The notes below the pieces were generated by a model. That model was not told the origin of the DNA. It searched no databases and saw only the letters and a program-made list of their open reading frames with translations. From Acidobacteriota bacterium (lineage in GTDB: Bacteria > Acidobacteriota > Vicinamibacteria > Fen-336), in assembly GCA_022340585.1 (NCBI GenBank), contig JAJDNS010000073.1:1-64000 (forward strand): DNA of 64,000 nucleotides, given 5' to 3'. Both the position numbers and the translations under genes were made by a program. Position 1 is the stretch's first letter. Every line of letters starts with the position of its first letter. This document shows positions 7,681 to 16,862 of this stretch, in pieces.

Positions 7681-9087
7681 GTGACGCGGGTGGCGGTGTT
7701 TGGAGGAGCGTCGTTGAGACGCCGGCTCCGGGGGACCTCCGGGGGCAAGCTCGAGTACGAGTTCTTTCCCCTCCCCGCGGCCCGCTCGCGTCCCGACCTC
7801 GACGGGGCGGACTTCGCCGGGGCCCTGGTGGAGACCGGCAAGGACACCCGGGCCCGGGTGGTACAGACCGCGCGACGGGCGGTGCCCGGCAAGCCGGTAG
7901 GGGGGCTCGTGGTGGCCCCCGACGCGGCGACGCTTGGCCGCCTTCCGCGCCTGGGGCTCGACTTCGTCCTCGAGCTCTGGCGCCCGGGCGATCCGGCGCC
8001 CCCCGCCGTCCTCGCCCACCTCCAGGGCGCCCGCCGACGCCGGGCGGGCGGAACGGAGACGGTGGGGGTGGCCCTCAAGACCACCGCCCAGCGGCTGGCC
8101 ATCCTGACCGACGTGGTGAAGACCGCCAACTCCATTCTCGAGCCGGCCAAGGTGGTCGAGGTCGTGATGGAGAGGATTCGCCAGCTGATCCCGTCCGAGG
8201 CCTGGTCGCTGCTGATGGTCGACGAGAAGAAGCGGGAGCTCGTCTTCGAGTCCGCGTTGGGCGCCAAGGGCTCCGACCTCGCGTCTCACCGCCTCAAGAT
8301 GGGGGAGGGTGTCGCGGGCTGGGTGGCCGACACCGGGAAGCCCGCCATCGTGAACGACGCCGCGAACGACCCCCGGTTCACCGCCCGGCTGGACACCCGA
8401 ACCCGGTTCGCCACCCGCTCGATCCTGTGCGCACCGCTCGTCTCCCGCGGCCGCACGATCGGGGTGCTGGAGATCATCAACAAGCGGGACGGCCGCTTCA
8501 CCCGGGCCGACCTCGACCTGATGCTGACCCTGGTCGAGCCCTGCGCCATCGCGCTGGAGAACGCCATCCTCTTCCAGCGCACCGAGCAGCTCACCATCAC
8601 CGACGACCTGACCAAGCTGTTCAACTCGCGGTACCTGAACCTGTACCTCGGTCGCGAGATCAAGCGCTGCAAGCGCCACGGCATCCCGCTCTCCATCATC
8701 TTCCTCGATCTGGACGGCTTCAAGGGAATCAACGATCAGTACGGGCACCTCGCCGGCTCGGGCACGCTCACCGAGGTGGGCGGGATCCTCGCCGAGGGCG
8801 TGAGGGAGTCCGACATCCTCGCCCGCTACGGAGGGGACGAGTTCGTGGCCGTCCTGCCGGAGACCCCCGCCTCGGGCGCGATCGTCATCGCCGAGAGGCT
8901 TCGCCGCTCGATCGAGGAGAACCGATTCCTCCAGCCAATGGGCCTGGCCGCGCGGATCTCGGCATCCTTCGGGATTGCCTCGTATCCCGACCATGCCCTG
9001 ACGCCGGAGGCGCTGATCCAGAAGGCCGACCAGGCCATGTACCGCGTCAAGGAGCGGGAGAAGAACGGCATCGAGGTGGCCATCTAG
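7681..9087 (+). CDS. GAF-GGDEF diguanylate cyclase
   Basis: The protein makes c-di-GMP from two GTP. The first 130 residues are of unknown fold, perhaps receiver-like. A GAF domain spans about 135-300 and a GGDEF domain about 305-468. The catalytic GGDEF is intact at residues 384-388, and an RxxD inhibitory site (RESD) lies five residues before it, so product feedback is expected. No transmembrane segment was seen, so it should be cytoplasmic. It starts with GTG after a weak ribosome binding site and lies between a FecR-domain gene and mreB on the same strand, hinting at a link between c-di-GMP and cell shape. Confidence 0.93.
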   Translation: MTRVAVFGGASLRRRLRGTSGGKLEYEFFPLPAARSRPDLDGADFAGALVETGKDTRARVVQTARRAVPGKPVGGLVVAPDAATLGRLPRLGLDFVLELWRPGDPAPPAVLAHLQGARRRRAGGTETVGVALKTTAQRLAILTDVVKTANSILEPAKVVEVVMERIRQLIPSEAWSLLMVDEKKRELVFESALGAKGSDLASHRLKMGEGVAGWVADTGKPAIVNDAANDPRFTARLDTRTRFATRSILCAPLVSRGRTIGVLEIINKRDGRFTRADLDLMLTLVEPCAIALENAILFQRTEQLTITDDLTKLFNSRYLNLYLGREIKRCKRHGIPLSIIFLDLDGFKGINDQYGHLAGSGTLTEVGGILAEGVRESDILARYGGDEFVAVLPETPASGAIVIAERLRRSIEENRFLQPMGLAARISASFGIASYPDHALTPEALIQKADQAMYRVKEREKNGIEVAI

Positions 9088-9146
9088 ACGCCAGACAGGC
9101 CCCGAGGAGCCGACGCTGAACCTCGCAGGAGGAAAAGACACCTTTC

Positions 9147-10178
9147 ATGAACATCCGCTCTCTCGTCAATCTGAGCTTTCTCTCGAGCGATCTCGCCATC
9201 GATCTGGGAACCGCCAACACCCTCGTCTACGCGAAGGGCAAGGGGATCATCGTCTCCGAGCCCTCGATCGTGGCCGTCAACCGCATGACGGGGAAGGTCG
9301 AGGCGGTGGGCCGGGACGCCAAGGAGATGCTGGGTCGGACGCCCGGCAACATCGTGGCCATCCGTCCCATGAAGGACGGGGTCATCGCCGACTTCGAGAT
9401 CACCGAGAAGATGCTCTCGCACTTCATCCACCGTGCCCACAACCGCTCGACGCTGGTGCGACCACGCATCGTCGTCGGGATCCCCTCCGAGGTCACCCAG
9501 GTCGAGAAGCGCGCGGTCAAGGACTCCGCGCTCAAGGCCAAGGCCTCCGAGGTCTACCTGGTCGACCAGGCCATGGCCGCGGCCATCGGAGCCGGGCTCC
9601 CCATCACCGAGCCCAGCGGCAACATGGTCATCGACATCGGTGGTGGCACCACCGACATCGCCGTCATCTCCCTCGCCGGGATCGTGTACTCGAAGTCGGT
9701 CCGGGTGGCCGGCAACGAGATGGACGAGGCCGTCATCCAGTACATCAAGAAGAAGTACAACCTCCTGGTGGGCGAGCGGACTGCCGAGCAGGTGAAGTTC
9801 GAGATCGGGAGCGCGTTTCCCATGGACGACCCGGTCACAATGGAGATCAAGGGCCGCGACCTGATCGAGGGCATACCCAAGACGCTGACCGTCACCGACG
9901 CCGAGATTCGCGAGGCTCTGCAGGAGCCGGTGGCGGTCATCGTCAACGCGGTGCGGGTGGCGCTCGAGCGCACGCCGCCGGAGCTGTCGGCGGACATCGT
10001 GGATCGGGGCATCGTCCTCACCGGAGGTGGCTCCCTGTTGAAGAACCTGGATCGCCTGCTGCGCGAGGAGACGGGGCTGCCGGTCTCCGTGGCCGAGGAC
10101 CCGCTGAGCTCGGTGGTGCTCGGGACCGGCAAGATGCTCTCGAACCTCGACCTGCTGCGAAAGATCTCGCTGGACTGA
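9147..10178 (+). CDS. mreB: rod shape-determining protein MreB
   Basis: MreB is the bacterial actin that organises lateral cell-wall synthesis beneath the inner membrane. The protein is 343 residues, normal length, with the N-terminal [11 protein letters not shown] phosphate-1 loop, the phosphate-2 motif [16 protein letters not shown] near 165 and the adenosine motif [15 protein letters not shown] near 285. A short hydrophobic/amphipathic N-terminus precedes the actin fold. An AGGAGG ribosome binding site lies about 12 bases before the ATG. It opens the contiguous mreB-mreC-mreD-mrdA-rodA series. Confidence 0.98.
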   Translation: MNIRSLVNLSFLSSDLAIDLGTANTLVYAKGKGIIVSEPSIVAVNRMTGKVEAVGRDAKEMLGRTPGNIVAIRPMKDGVIADFEITEKMLSHFIHRAHNRSTLVRPRIVVGIPSEVTQVEKRAVKDSALKAKASEVYLVDQAMAAAIGAGLPITEPSGNMVIDIGGGTTDIAVISLAGIVYSKSVRVAGNEMDEAVIQYIKKKYNLLVGERTAEQVKFEIGSAFPMDDPVTMEIKGRDLIEGIPKTLTVTDAEIREALQEPVAVIVNAVRVALERTPPELSADIVDRGIVLTGGGSLLKNLDRLLREETGLPVSVAEDPLSSVVLGTGKMLSNLDLLRKISLD

Positions 10179-10189
10179 GGGCCCGGGGC

Positions 10190-11053
10190 GTGGCCGCAGT
10201 CGTCGACGCGCGAAGGAATCGAATCCTCCTCGTCCTGCTGGTGGTCCTGCACTTCGCAGCGATCAGCCACCAGGTGGACGGGGGAGGCGGTGTGTCCCTG
10301 CTTCAGCGAGGCCTGTTCACCCTCCTGTCCCCCCTGCAGCGCGGCATGGGCGCGACGGTCTATGGGTTCCGGGAGCTGTGGGATGGCTACGGCTTCCACC
10401 GGGAGACCTACCGGGAGAACCGTCGTCTCGAGGAACGCGTGCGCTACCTCGAGGCCCTGCTCCAGGAGCGCTCCCACCTCGCCCGGGAGGCGGAGCGGCT
10501 CCGTGACATCCTCGGCCTGCGCGAGATCCTGCCCCTGCGCACGCAGGTGGCCACGGTCATCAGCCGTGATGGCGTGCCCTGGTTCCGCAGCCTCACCATC
10601 GACCGCGGAACGACGAGCGGGGTGACCTTGAACGCGCCGGTGATGAGCTCCACCGGGGTGGTGGGACGCGTGATCGCGGTGGGACCCCACGCCGCGCGCG
10701 TGCAGGTGCTTCTCGATCGCGACAGCGGGGCTGGCGTCCTCGTCGAACGGACCCGGGCGACCGGGGTCGTTTCTGGTCAGGTGGTGCAGCCGGAGGCCGG
10801 CGCCAACGACCTGATCCTCAAGTACGTGCCGGAGCGGGCCGAGATCGCCAACGGGGACGTGGTGGTGACCTCGGGGGTGGACGGAATCTACCCCAAGGGC
10901 CTGGTGGTGGGCCGGGTCAGCTACGTGGGGAAGGGCTCGGCACTGTTCCACGAGGTCCGGGTTCAGCCCTCGGCCCGCTTCGATCGCCTCGAGGAGGTCC
11001 TGGTGGTCCTGCGCGAGGAAGAGGACCTGGAGACCCCGGAGGTGGTGCAGTGA
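10190..11053 (+). CDS. mreC: rod shape-determining protein MreC
   Basis: MreC is a periplasmic scaffold linking MreB with the RodA-PBP2 synthase. A GTG start is followed by one N-terminal transmembrane segment (ILLVLLVVLHFAAIS), a coiled-coil stretch (about residues 65-110) and the two beta-barrel domains, with the conserved (L)DR(D)SGAGVLVERT and GDVVVTSG(V)DGIYPKGLVVG segments. It is 287 residues. Its end overlaps the mreD start (GTGA), implying coupled translation. Confidence 0.95.
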   Translation: MAAVVDARRNRILLVLLVVLHFAAISHQVDGGGGVSLLQRGLFTLLSPLQRGMGATVYGFRELWDGYGFHRETYRENRRLEERVRYLEALLQERSHLAREAERLRDILGLREILPLRTQVATVISRDGVPWFRSLTIDRGTTSGVTLNAPVMSSTGVVGRVIAVGPHAARVQVLLDRDSGAGVLVERTRATGVVSGQVVQPEAGANDLILKYVPERAEIANGDVVVTSGVDGIYPKGLVVGRVSYVGKGSALFHEVRVQPSARFDRLEEVLVVLREEEDLETPEVVQ

Positions 11054-11535
11054 GACGCCTCTTCTGGACCGCGGTGGCCATCCTGGGGGCGGTCCTCGTG
11101 GAGACCGCTCTCGGGTACCTCGTCTCCGGGCCCGGACGGTACCTCGATCCGTTCCTGCTCGTCGTGGTCTACTGCGGCCTCAGCGGCGGCGAGGGCCAGG
11201 GGATGCTGGCCGGAGTGGCCGCGGGGTGGGTGCAGGACCTGCTCTTCGGGGGGCCGATCCTCGGCCTCTCCGCGCTGGCAAAGCTGCTCGTGGGCTTCGT
11301 CGTGGGCGCGGCGGGCAGCCACTTCCTCATCAGCGGCGCCTCGGCCCGGGTGCTGATCCTGCTTCTCGCCGCTGTCGCCGACGCGCTTCTCGTCCAATGG
11401 CTGGCCTCGGTCTTCGGCATCGAGGCATCGCCCATGAGCCCCGTGACCCTCGCCTCGCGGGCGACGCTCACCGCGGTGGCCGGTGGTGCGCTGTACACCA
11501 TGATCGACCGGCAGCTGCAGAGGTCCGAGCGGTGA
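11050..11535 (+). CDS. mreD: rod shape-determining protein MreD
   Basis: This small integral membrane protein of 161 residues has about five hydrophobic segments and conserved features of MreD (GxxPDL replaced by GRYLDPFLLVVVYCGL; QDLLFGGPILGLSALAKLLVGF). It is part of the elongasome complex with MreC and MreB. The GTG start overlaps the mreC stop. Identification rests on both sequence and its place between mreC and mrdA. Confidence 0.93.
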   Translation: MRRLFWTAVAILGAVLVETALGYLVSGPGRYLDPFLLVVVYCGLSGGEGQGMLAGVAAGWVQDLLFGGPILGLSALAKLLVGFVVGAAGSHFLISGASARVLILLLAAVADALLVQWLASVFGIEASPMSPVTLASRATLTAVAGGALYTMIDRQLQRSER

Positions 11536-11545
11536 GGCGGGGCAG

Positions 11546-13357
11546 TTGAGACTCTACGAGGATCTGCGCCCGGTTCAGTCCCGCCTCGCGGTGGTGCAGG
11601 CGGTGGTGGCCGCGCTCATCGCCCTGCTTCTCCTGCAGTTCTGGAACCTGCAGGTCCTCCGCGCCCGCCACTTCCAGGACCTCGCCGAGAACAACCGCTC
11701 CCGGGTGGTGAGGCTGGCCGCCCCCCGGGGGCCACTCCTCGACCGCGAGGGAAGGCTGCTGGTGGGCAATCGGCCGTCGTTCAACGTGGTGCTCACGGCC
11801 GAGCACGTGGAGGACCTGGACCACGTGGTGAGCGGCATCGCGCGCACTCTCGGCACCGGGGAGGCCGCGATCCGCGAGCGCCTGGCCAAACGGGGGACCT
11901 ATCGACCCGTCATCGTGCGGGCCGACGCTACGGTCTCCGAGGTTGCCGCCCTCGAGGCGCACCGACTCGAGCTGCCGGAGGTCAGGGTCGAGGTGGTGCC
12001 GCTGCGTTACTACCCCCTGGCCTCGGCCGCCGCCCACGCGCTGGGGCGGGTGGGAGAGATCACGGAGAGACAGCTCGAGACCCCCGAGTTCGAGGGTCTC
12101 CAGTCGGGGGCCCTGGTCGGCCAGGCCGGTGTCGAGGCACGGTACAACCGCGCGCTCATGGGGCTCGACGGGTACCGCCGGGTGATCGTCAACAGCCGGG
12201 GCCTGGAGGTGAAGGAGGCGCAGCGCCAGCCGCCAGAGGACGGGCCGAGCCTCACCCTCACCCTGGACGCCGCGCTGCAGGCGGCGGCCGAGCGCGCGTT
12301 CGGGGACCAGGGAGGCAGCGCGGTGGCCCTCGACCCGAAGACCGGCGAGATCCTCGCCATGACCTCGATGCCGGCCTACGACCCCAACGAGTTCACGACC
12401 GGGATCGACCCCATGCTGTGGACGATGCTCGCCAACGACCCGCAGACGCCCCTCATGAACCGCGCCATCCAGGGCCAGTACTCGCCGGGCTCCACGTTCA
12501 AGATCATCATGGCCACCGCCGCCCTCGAGGAGGGCGTCATCTCCCCTTCGACCACGTTCTACTGCCCCGGCTACCTCCGAGTCTACGACCGGGTTCGCCA
12601 CTGCAGCGTCGCCGGGGGGCACGGTGTCGTCGACGTCCGGCGGGCTCTGGCCAAGTCCTGCAATGTCTTCTTCTACCAGGTGGGCCTGCGACTCGAGATC
12701 GAACGGATCGCGGCCTGGGCCAAGCGCATGGGCCTGGGGGTGCCCACGGGCGTGGATCTCCCCCACGAGCTGGGCGGCCTCGTGCCCAGCCCCGAGTGGA
12801 AGCAGCGGGTGCAGAAGGAGCCGTGGTTCCCGGGAGAGACGGTGTCGGTGGCCATCGGCCAGGGCCAGGTCAGCGCCACCCCCCTGCAGATGGCCCGGGT
12901 CGCAGCGATCATTGCCAACGGAGGTCGCCTCGTCACCCCCCACCTCGTCCGCGAGACCGGCGGCCAGAGGCCGGCGGTCGAGCCTCCGCGGTCTCTCGGC
13001 ATCTCCGAGAGGACGCTCGAGGTGGTGAAGGACGGGATGCTGGCGGTGGTGGCGGAGGGAACGGGCTGGCGCGCCCGCCTGCGCCACGTCGAGGTGGGCG
13101 GCAAGACCGGCACGACCCAGGTGGTCTCCAGGACCCACCTGGAGCGGGCCCCCGACGACCCCTCGCTCCGGCCCCACGGCTGGTTCGTGGCCTTCGCCCC
13201 GAAGGACGATCCTCAGATCGCTCTCGCCGTCCTCGTCGAGCACGCCGGCAGCTCGGGAGTGGCGGCGGGCGTCGCCCACGACATCCTCGTTCGGTTCTTT
13301 GCCCTGCGGGGCCGGGTGGCGCCGGCCGAGGCCCCGCCGGCTACGGTGGGAGACTGA
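11546..13357 (+). CDS. mrdA: penicillin-binding protein 2 (elongasome transpeptidase)
   Basis: PBP2 crosslinks peptidoglycan in the lateral wall together with RodA. It has an N-terminal membrane anchor (residues about 15-37), a dimerisation/pedestal region and a transpeptidase domain with all three active-site motifs: STFK at 316-319 (nucleophile Ser316), SCN at 371-373 and KTGT near 520. Length 603 residues is typical. The start is TTG at 11546, ten bases after the mreD stop. rodA follows after one base. Confidence 0.97.
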   Translation: MRLYEDLRPVQSRLAVVQAVVAALIALLLLQFWNLQVLRARHFQDLAENNRSRVVRLAAPRGPLLDREGRLLVGNRPSFNVVLTAEHVEDLDHVVSGIARTLGTGEAAIRERLAKRGTYRPVIVRADATVSEVAALEAHRLELPEVRVEVVPLRYYPLASAAAHALGRVGEITERQLETPEFEGLQSGALVGQAGVEARYNRALMGLDGYRRVIVNSRGLEVKEAQRQPPEDGPSLTLTLDAALQAAAERAFGDQGGSAVALDPKTGEILAMTSMPAYDPNEFTTGIDPMLWTMLANDPQTPLMNRAIQGQYSPGSTFKIIMATAALEEGVISPSTTFYCPGYLRVYDRVRHCSVAGGHGVVDVRRALAKSCNVFFYQVGLRLEIERIAAWAKRMGLGVPTGVDLPHELGGLVPSPEWKQRVQKEPWFPGETVSVAIGQGQVSATPLQMARVAAIIANGGRLVTPHLVRETGGQRPAVEPPRSLGISERTLEVVKDGMLAVVAEGTGWRARLRHVEVGGKTGTTQVVSRTHLERAPDDPSLRPHGWFVAFAPKDDPQIALAVLVEHAGSSGVAAGVAHDILVRFFALRGRVAPAEAPPATVGD

Positions 13358-13358
13358 C

Positions 13359-14456
13359 GTGCCCTTCGGAATCGACCGCCGGCTCCTCTACAACGTCGAC
13401 TGGGTGCTCGTGGCGAGCGCCCTCGTGCTGTCGCTGGTGGGGGTCGCGATGATCTACTCGGCCACCCACACCGGGAGCAGCCCCGACCTCTACCTGAAGC
13501 AGTTCGTCCTCGTGGGGATCGGGCTGGTGATGCTGGTGGGAGCGGCCGCCACCGACTACCGCCGCCTCGCCGACCGAGCCATGATCCTCTACGTCCTGTC
13601 GGCCGCGGCCCTCGTCTACGTGCTCCGGTTTGCCCCCGTCATCGCCGGGACTCGTCGCTGGATCGTGATCGGGGGCTTTCAGCTCCAGCCGTCCGAGTTC
13701 GTGAAGATCGCCGCCGCTGTCGTCGTGGCCCGGATGTTCGCCGAGTACCGGCAGGAGAGCCTCGGCCTGCGCGACCTGCTGTGGCCCGGGGTGGCGGTGG
13801 GCCTGCTGGCCCTGCTCATCGCCCGCGAGCCCGATCTGGGCACCGCGGCCTGTCTCGTGCCCCTGCTCTTCGCCATCGCGTTCCTCGCCGGGCTGCGCAT
13901 GCGGGCGGTGGTCGGCCTCGTCCTCGTGATGCTTCTGGCTTCGGCCCTGACGTGGCCCTTCCTGCGGGACTACCAGAAGACGCGTATCTACACGTTCCTC
14001 GACCCGAGCCTCGACCCGAAGGGGGCCGGCTACCAGAAGATCCAGTCACAGATCGCGGTCGGCTCGGGGGGGCTCGTCGGACGAGGGTATCTGGACGGCA
14101 GCCAGGGCCAGCTCGGGTATCTCCCGGCACGACACACTGACTTCATCTTCTCGGTCCTCGCCGAGGAGCTGGGCTTCGCGGGGGTCGTGGGGGCCCTCGG
14201 CCTGTACCTCCTGCTCCTGTGGCGCATGCTCGAGACCGCACGCCTCGCCCGCGACCGGCTCGGCGCGTTTCTCGCCGCGGGCATCACCGCCAGCCTGGCC
14301 TTTCAGGTCGTGTACAATGTCGCCATGGTCGCGGGTCTGGTGCCCGTGAAGGGGCTTCCGCTGCCCCTCCTGAGCTACGGCGGCTCGTCCGTGCTCGCGA
14401 CCCTGATGGGCATCGGGCTGATCCTCAGCGTCCGGATGCGGCGCTTCGCGAACTGA
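13359..14456 (+). CDS. rodA: rod shape-determining protein RodA (SEDS glycosyltransferase)
   Basis: RodA polymerises lipid II glycan strands with PBP2. The 365-residue polytopic membrane protein has about ten hydrophobic segments and SEDS hallmarks: GTRRWIVIGGFQLQPSEFVKI in the middle and GVVGALGLYLLLLWR, VKGLPLPLLSYGGSS near the end. The GTG at 13359 lies just past the mrdA stop behind a GGTGGGAGA ribosome binding site; an earlier in-frame start inside mrdA is unlikely. Confidence 0.97.
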   Translation: MPFGIDRRLLYNVDWVLVASALVLSLVGVAMIYSATHTGSSPDLYLKQFVLVGIGLVMLVGAAATDYRRLADRAMILYVLSAAALVYVLRFAPVIAGTRRWIVIGGFQLQPSEFVKIAAAVVVARMFAEYRQESLGLRDLLWPGVAVGLLALLIAREPDLGTAACLVPLLFAIAFLAGLRMRAVVGLVLVMLLASALTWPFLRDYQKTRIYTFLDPSLDPKGAGYQKIQSQIAVGSGGLVGRGYLDGSQGQLGYLPARHTDFIFSVLAEELGFAGVVGALGLYLLLLWRMLETARLARDRLGAFLAAGITASLAFQVVYNVAMVAGLVPVKGLPLPLLSYGGSSVLATLMGIGLILSVRMRRFAN

Positions 14457-14520
14457 TGTCGTTCCAGCAAAGCGCCCTCCCCTCTCACCGGGCGGCCGCC
14501 GATGCCGCCCCCGGGTCCAA

Positions 14521-16002
14521 ATGGCCAGAGAACTCGTCGTCAGCACGCGTCCCGAAGAAACCCGCGTCGCGCTCCTCGAGGACGGAGTCGTCTCCGAGCT
14601 CTTCCTCGAGCGGGAGGCGCAGCGCGGCATCGTGGGGAGCATCTACAAGGGACGAGTGACCCGCGTCCTGCCCGGCATGCAGTCGGCATTCGTGGACCTC
14701 GGTCTCGAGCGCGACGCCTTCCTCCACGCGACCGACGTCTTCGAGGAGCTCCCCGAGAACCTGCTGACCGACGAGGAGGTCACCACCGATCGCCGGGCTC
14801 CGATCGAGGACCGTCTGAGCGAGGGGCAGGAGGTGGTGGTCCAGGTCCTGAAGGAGCCCCTGGGCACCAAGGGCGCGCGCATCACCTCCCATGTGTCGCT
14901 GCCCGGACGCTACCTGGTCCTCATGCCGACGGTGGAGCACGTCGGGGTCTCGCGCAAGATCACCGACGAGGAGGAGCGGCGGCGGCTGAAGACCATCCTC
15001 AAGGAGATCCGGCAGGAGCGAGGTGGAGGAGGCCTGATCGCCCGGACCGCCGGACAGGGGAAGAGCCCGGAGGCGTTCTTCCGTGACGGTGGCTACCTCT
15101 CGCGGACCTGGGATGAGGTCCGCGCCCACGCTTCCCGCAACCGGGCACCGGTGCTGCTCTACCGCGAGCCCTCTCTGGTCGAGCGGCTGCTCCGCGATCT
15201 GCTGTCCGAGGACGTCGCCTCGATCCGCCTCGACGACCAGGAGACCTTCGCGCGCACGCTCGACCTGGTGCGCGCGCTGGAGCCGGCGCTGGCGTCCCGG
15301 GTCCGGCTGCATTCGGGTCCCATGGCGCTCATGGAGGAGTACGGTGTCACCGCCGAGATCGAGCGGGCCCTGCGCTCGAAGGTCTGGCTTCCCTCCGGCG
15401 GCTACATCGTGATCAACCAGACCGAGGCCCTCGTCGCCATCGACGTCAACACCGGTCGCTTCGTCGGCAAGTCCCAGCTCGAGGAGACCCTGCTGAAGGC
15501 GAACCTCGACGCCGTTCGTGAGATCGTGCGCCAGATCCGTCTCCGAGATCTGGGCGGGATCATCGTCGTGGATTTCATCGACATGGAGGAGCGCAAGAGC
15601 CGGCGGGACGTGATGCGGTCGCTCGAGCAGGAGCTCCGCAAGGATCGCTCCCCGACGAAGCTGCTCTCGGTCAACGAGTTCGGTCTCATCATCCTCACCC
15701 GGAAGCGGGTCAAGCAGTCCCTCGGCCGGCTCCTGATGCAGCCCTGCCCCTACTGCTCGGGCAGCGGCCAGGTCAAGAGCGTGTCCACCGTGTGCGCGGA
15801 GATCTACGAAGAGGTGCGGAAGATCGCCGCAGACATGCGCGGGCAGCGCCTCGTCCTGCGCGTGAATCCCGAGGTGGCTCGAGCCCTGGCCGGCGCCCAG
15901 GCCGTCGTCCTGCGCGCGCTCTCCGACCTGGTGGGCGGGGACATCGCCGTCCAGGGCGACCCGCTCCTGCATCAGGAGCAGTTCGACGTGGTGCCGGTGT
16001 GA
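14521..16002 (+). CDS. rng: ribonuclease G (RNase E/G family)
   Basis: This endoribonuclease matures the 16S 5' end and decays mRNA. The N-terminal S1-like RNA-binding domain (GIVGSIYKGRVTRVLPGMQSAFVDLG) is followed by the RNase H-like/catalytic region with IDVNTGRFVGKSQLEETLLKANL and IVVDFIDMEE, containing the two catalytic Asp residues, and the zinc-link CPYCSGSG near residue 415. At 493 residues it has the short RNase G architecture without the long RNase E C-terminal scaffold. It follows mre/rodA in the same direction, a frequent arrangement. Confidence 0.95.
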   Translation: MARELVVSTRPEETRVALLEDGVVSELFLEREAQRGIVGSIYKGRVTRVLPGMQSAFVDLGLERDAFLHATDVFEELPENLLTDEEVTTDRRAPIEDRLSEGQEVVVQVLKEPLGTKGARITSHVSLPGRYLVLMPTVEHVGVSRKITDEEERRRLKTILKEIRQERGGGGLIARTAGQGKSPEAFFRDGGYLSRTWDEVRAHASRNRAPVLLYREPSLVERLLRDLLSEDVASIRLDDQETFARTLDLVRALEPALASRVRLHSGPMALMEEYGVTAEIERALRSKVWLPSGGYIVINQTEALVAIDVNTGRFVGKSQLEETLLKANLDAVREIVRQIRLRDLGGIIVVDFIDMEERKSRRDVMRSLEQELRKDRSPTKLLSVNEFGLIILTRKRVKQSLGRLLMQPCPYCSGSGQVKSVSTVCAEIYEEVRKIAADMRGQRLVLRVNPEVARALAGAQAVVLRALSDLVGGDIAVQGDPLLHQEQFDVVPV

Positions 16003-16655
16003 ACGAAAGAACCCCGCCCCCCCGGGACCCGGGCCTGGAGGCCTTCCTCGAGGCGATCGAGGCCGCGCTGAGAAGCCGGCGGGGCGTCGACCACGTGCTC
16101 TCGCCCCGGGAGTTCGCCATCGCCCGGGGATGGCACGACGCCGGGGTTCCGTTGGCCACCGTCCTGGTGGCCATCGACCTGGCCTTCGAGGCCGACCCCT
16201 CCATCTCGAGCCTCGCCTTCTGCCGTCGGCGCGTCGAGCAGCTCGCCGCCGGGGACCCCCGCGGCGGGCGACCGGCCAGACAGGAGGTCGCGCGGCCGAG
16301 CCTGCCGGAACTGGCGGAGCGGCTGAGCGAGCTGCACCAGCGGCTGCAGGAGCTGCCCCCCCGGGCCGCGGCCCTGCCCCTCCAGGAGGTCGAGGAGGTG
16401 AGCGACCTCGTGGCGGTGGCGGGACGTCCGAACTGGGACTACCTGGGGCAACGTCTGGAGCGGATCGACGCGCTGGTCTCGGCGGCGGCGCTCGAGGCTC
16501 TGTCCACCCAGGAGCTCGAGGAGCTGCGGGCCGAGGCCGGTCGGGCCGCCCAGCGGCACCGGGGTCGCGTGGACTCCCACTCCCTCGAGGAGGCGATCGA
16601 GCGTCTCGTTCGGCAGAGCGCCCGCGAGCGTCTGCAGCTGCCCCGAGTGTCCTAG
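15999..16655 (+). CDS. hypothetical protein coupled to rng
   Basis: The 218-residue product starts at a GTG overlapping the rng stop codon (GTGTGA), so translation is likely coupled. It is soluble, with no signal peptide or membrane segment, and is rich in Leu, Arg, Glu and Ala with predicted helices (SLPELAERLSELHQRLQELP; an EVEEVSDLVAV segment). I recognise no family. Its N-terminal part (FAIARGWHDAGVPLATVLVAIDLAF) looks like a folded helical domain. Codon and base use match the neighbours. It ends just before the tandem repeats. Confidence 0.7.
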   Translation: MNERTPPPRDPGLEAFLEAIEAALRSRRGVDHVLSPREFAIARGWHDAGVPLATVLVAIDLAFEADPSISSLAFCRRRVEQLAAGDPRGGRPARQEVARPSLPELAERLSELHQRLQELPPRAAALPLQEVEEVSDLVAVAGRPNWDYLGQRLERIDALVSAAALEALSTQELEELRAEAGRAAQRHRGRVDSHSLEEAIERLVRQSARERLQLPRVS

Positions 16656-16668
16656 CTCCGGGTACGCT

Positions 16669-16740
16669 GGGGTCAGGTCTGTTGAGGCGAGTGAGGCGAG
16701 GTGGGGTGGGTGATTCGCGGTGTTCTCACGACCTGACCCC
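16669..16740. repeat. interspersed palindromic repeat, copy 2
   Basis: Arms GGGGTCAGGTC (16669-16679) and GACCTGACCCC (16730-16740) enclose a G-rich interior of 50 bases. It stands in direct tandem with copy 3, the period being 113 bases, and both share flanks (GGGTACGCT before, CTCTAGGACG after). The 207-base gap between genes here holds only these two copies. Confidence 0.85.
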
Positions 16741-16781
16741 TTTGGGTCTCTAGGACGGGTCTCGGGTTTCCCGGGTACGCT

Positions 16782-16853
16782 GGGGTCAGGTCTGTTGAGA
16801 AGAGTGGGGCGGGGTGGAGTGAGCGAAGACGAGTGGGCTCACGACCTGACCCC
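16782..16853. repeat. interspersed palindromic repeat, copy 3
   Basis: Arms GGGGTCAGGTC (16782-16792) and GACCTGACCCC (16843-16853) match copies 1 and 2. The interior diverges but keeps TGTTGAG after the left arm and a GGGGCGGGGTGGAGTG-like purine run. It lies between two convergent genes. Confidence 0.85.
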
Positions 16854-16862
16854 TCTGGGGCT

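Noticed and set aside
16656-16862. Possible insertion sequence at the tandem repeats
   Set aside because: No transposase frame or target-site duplication is seen; it holds only two palindromic repeat copies.
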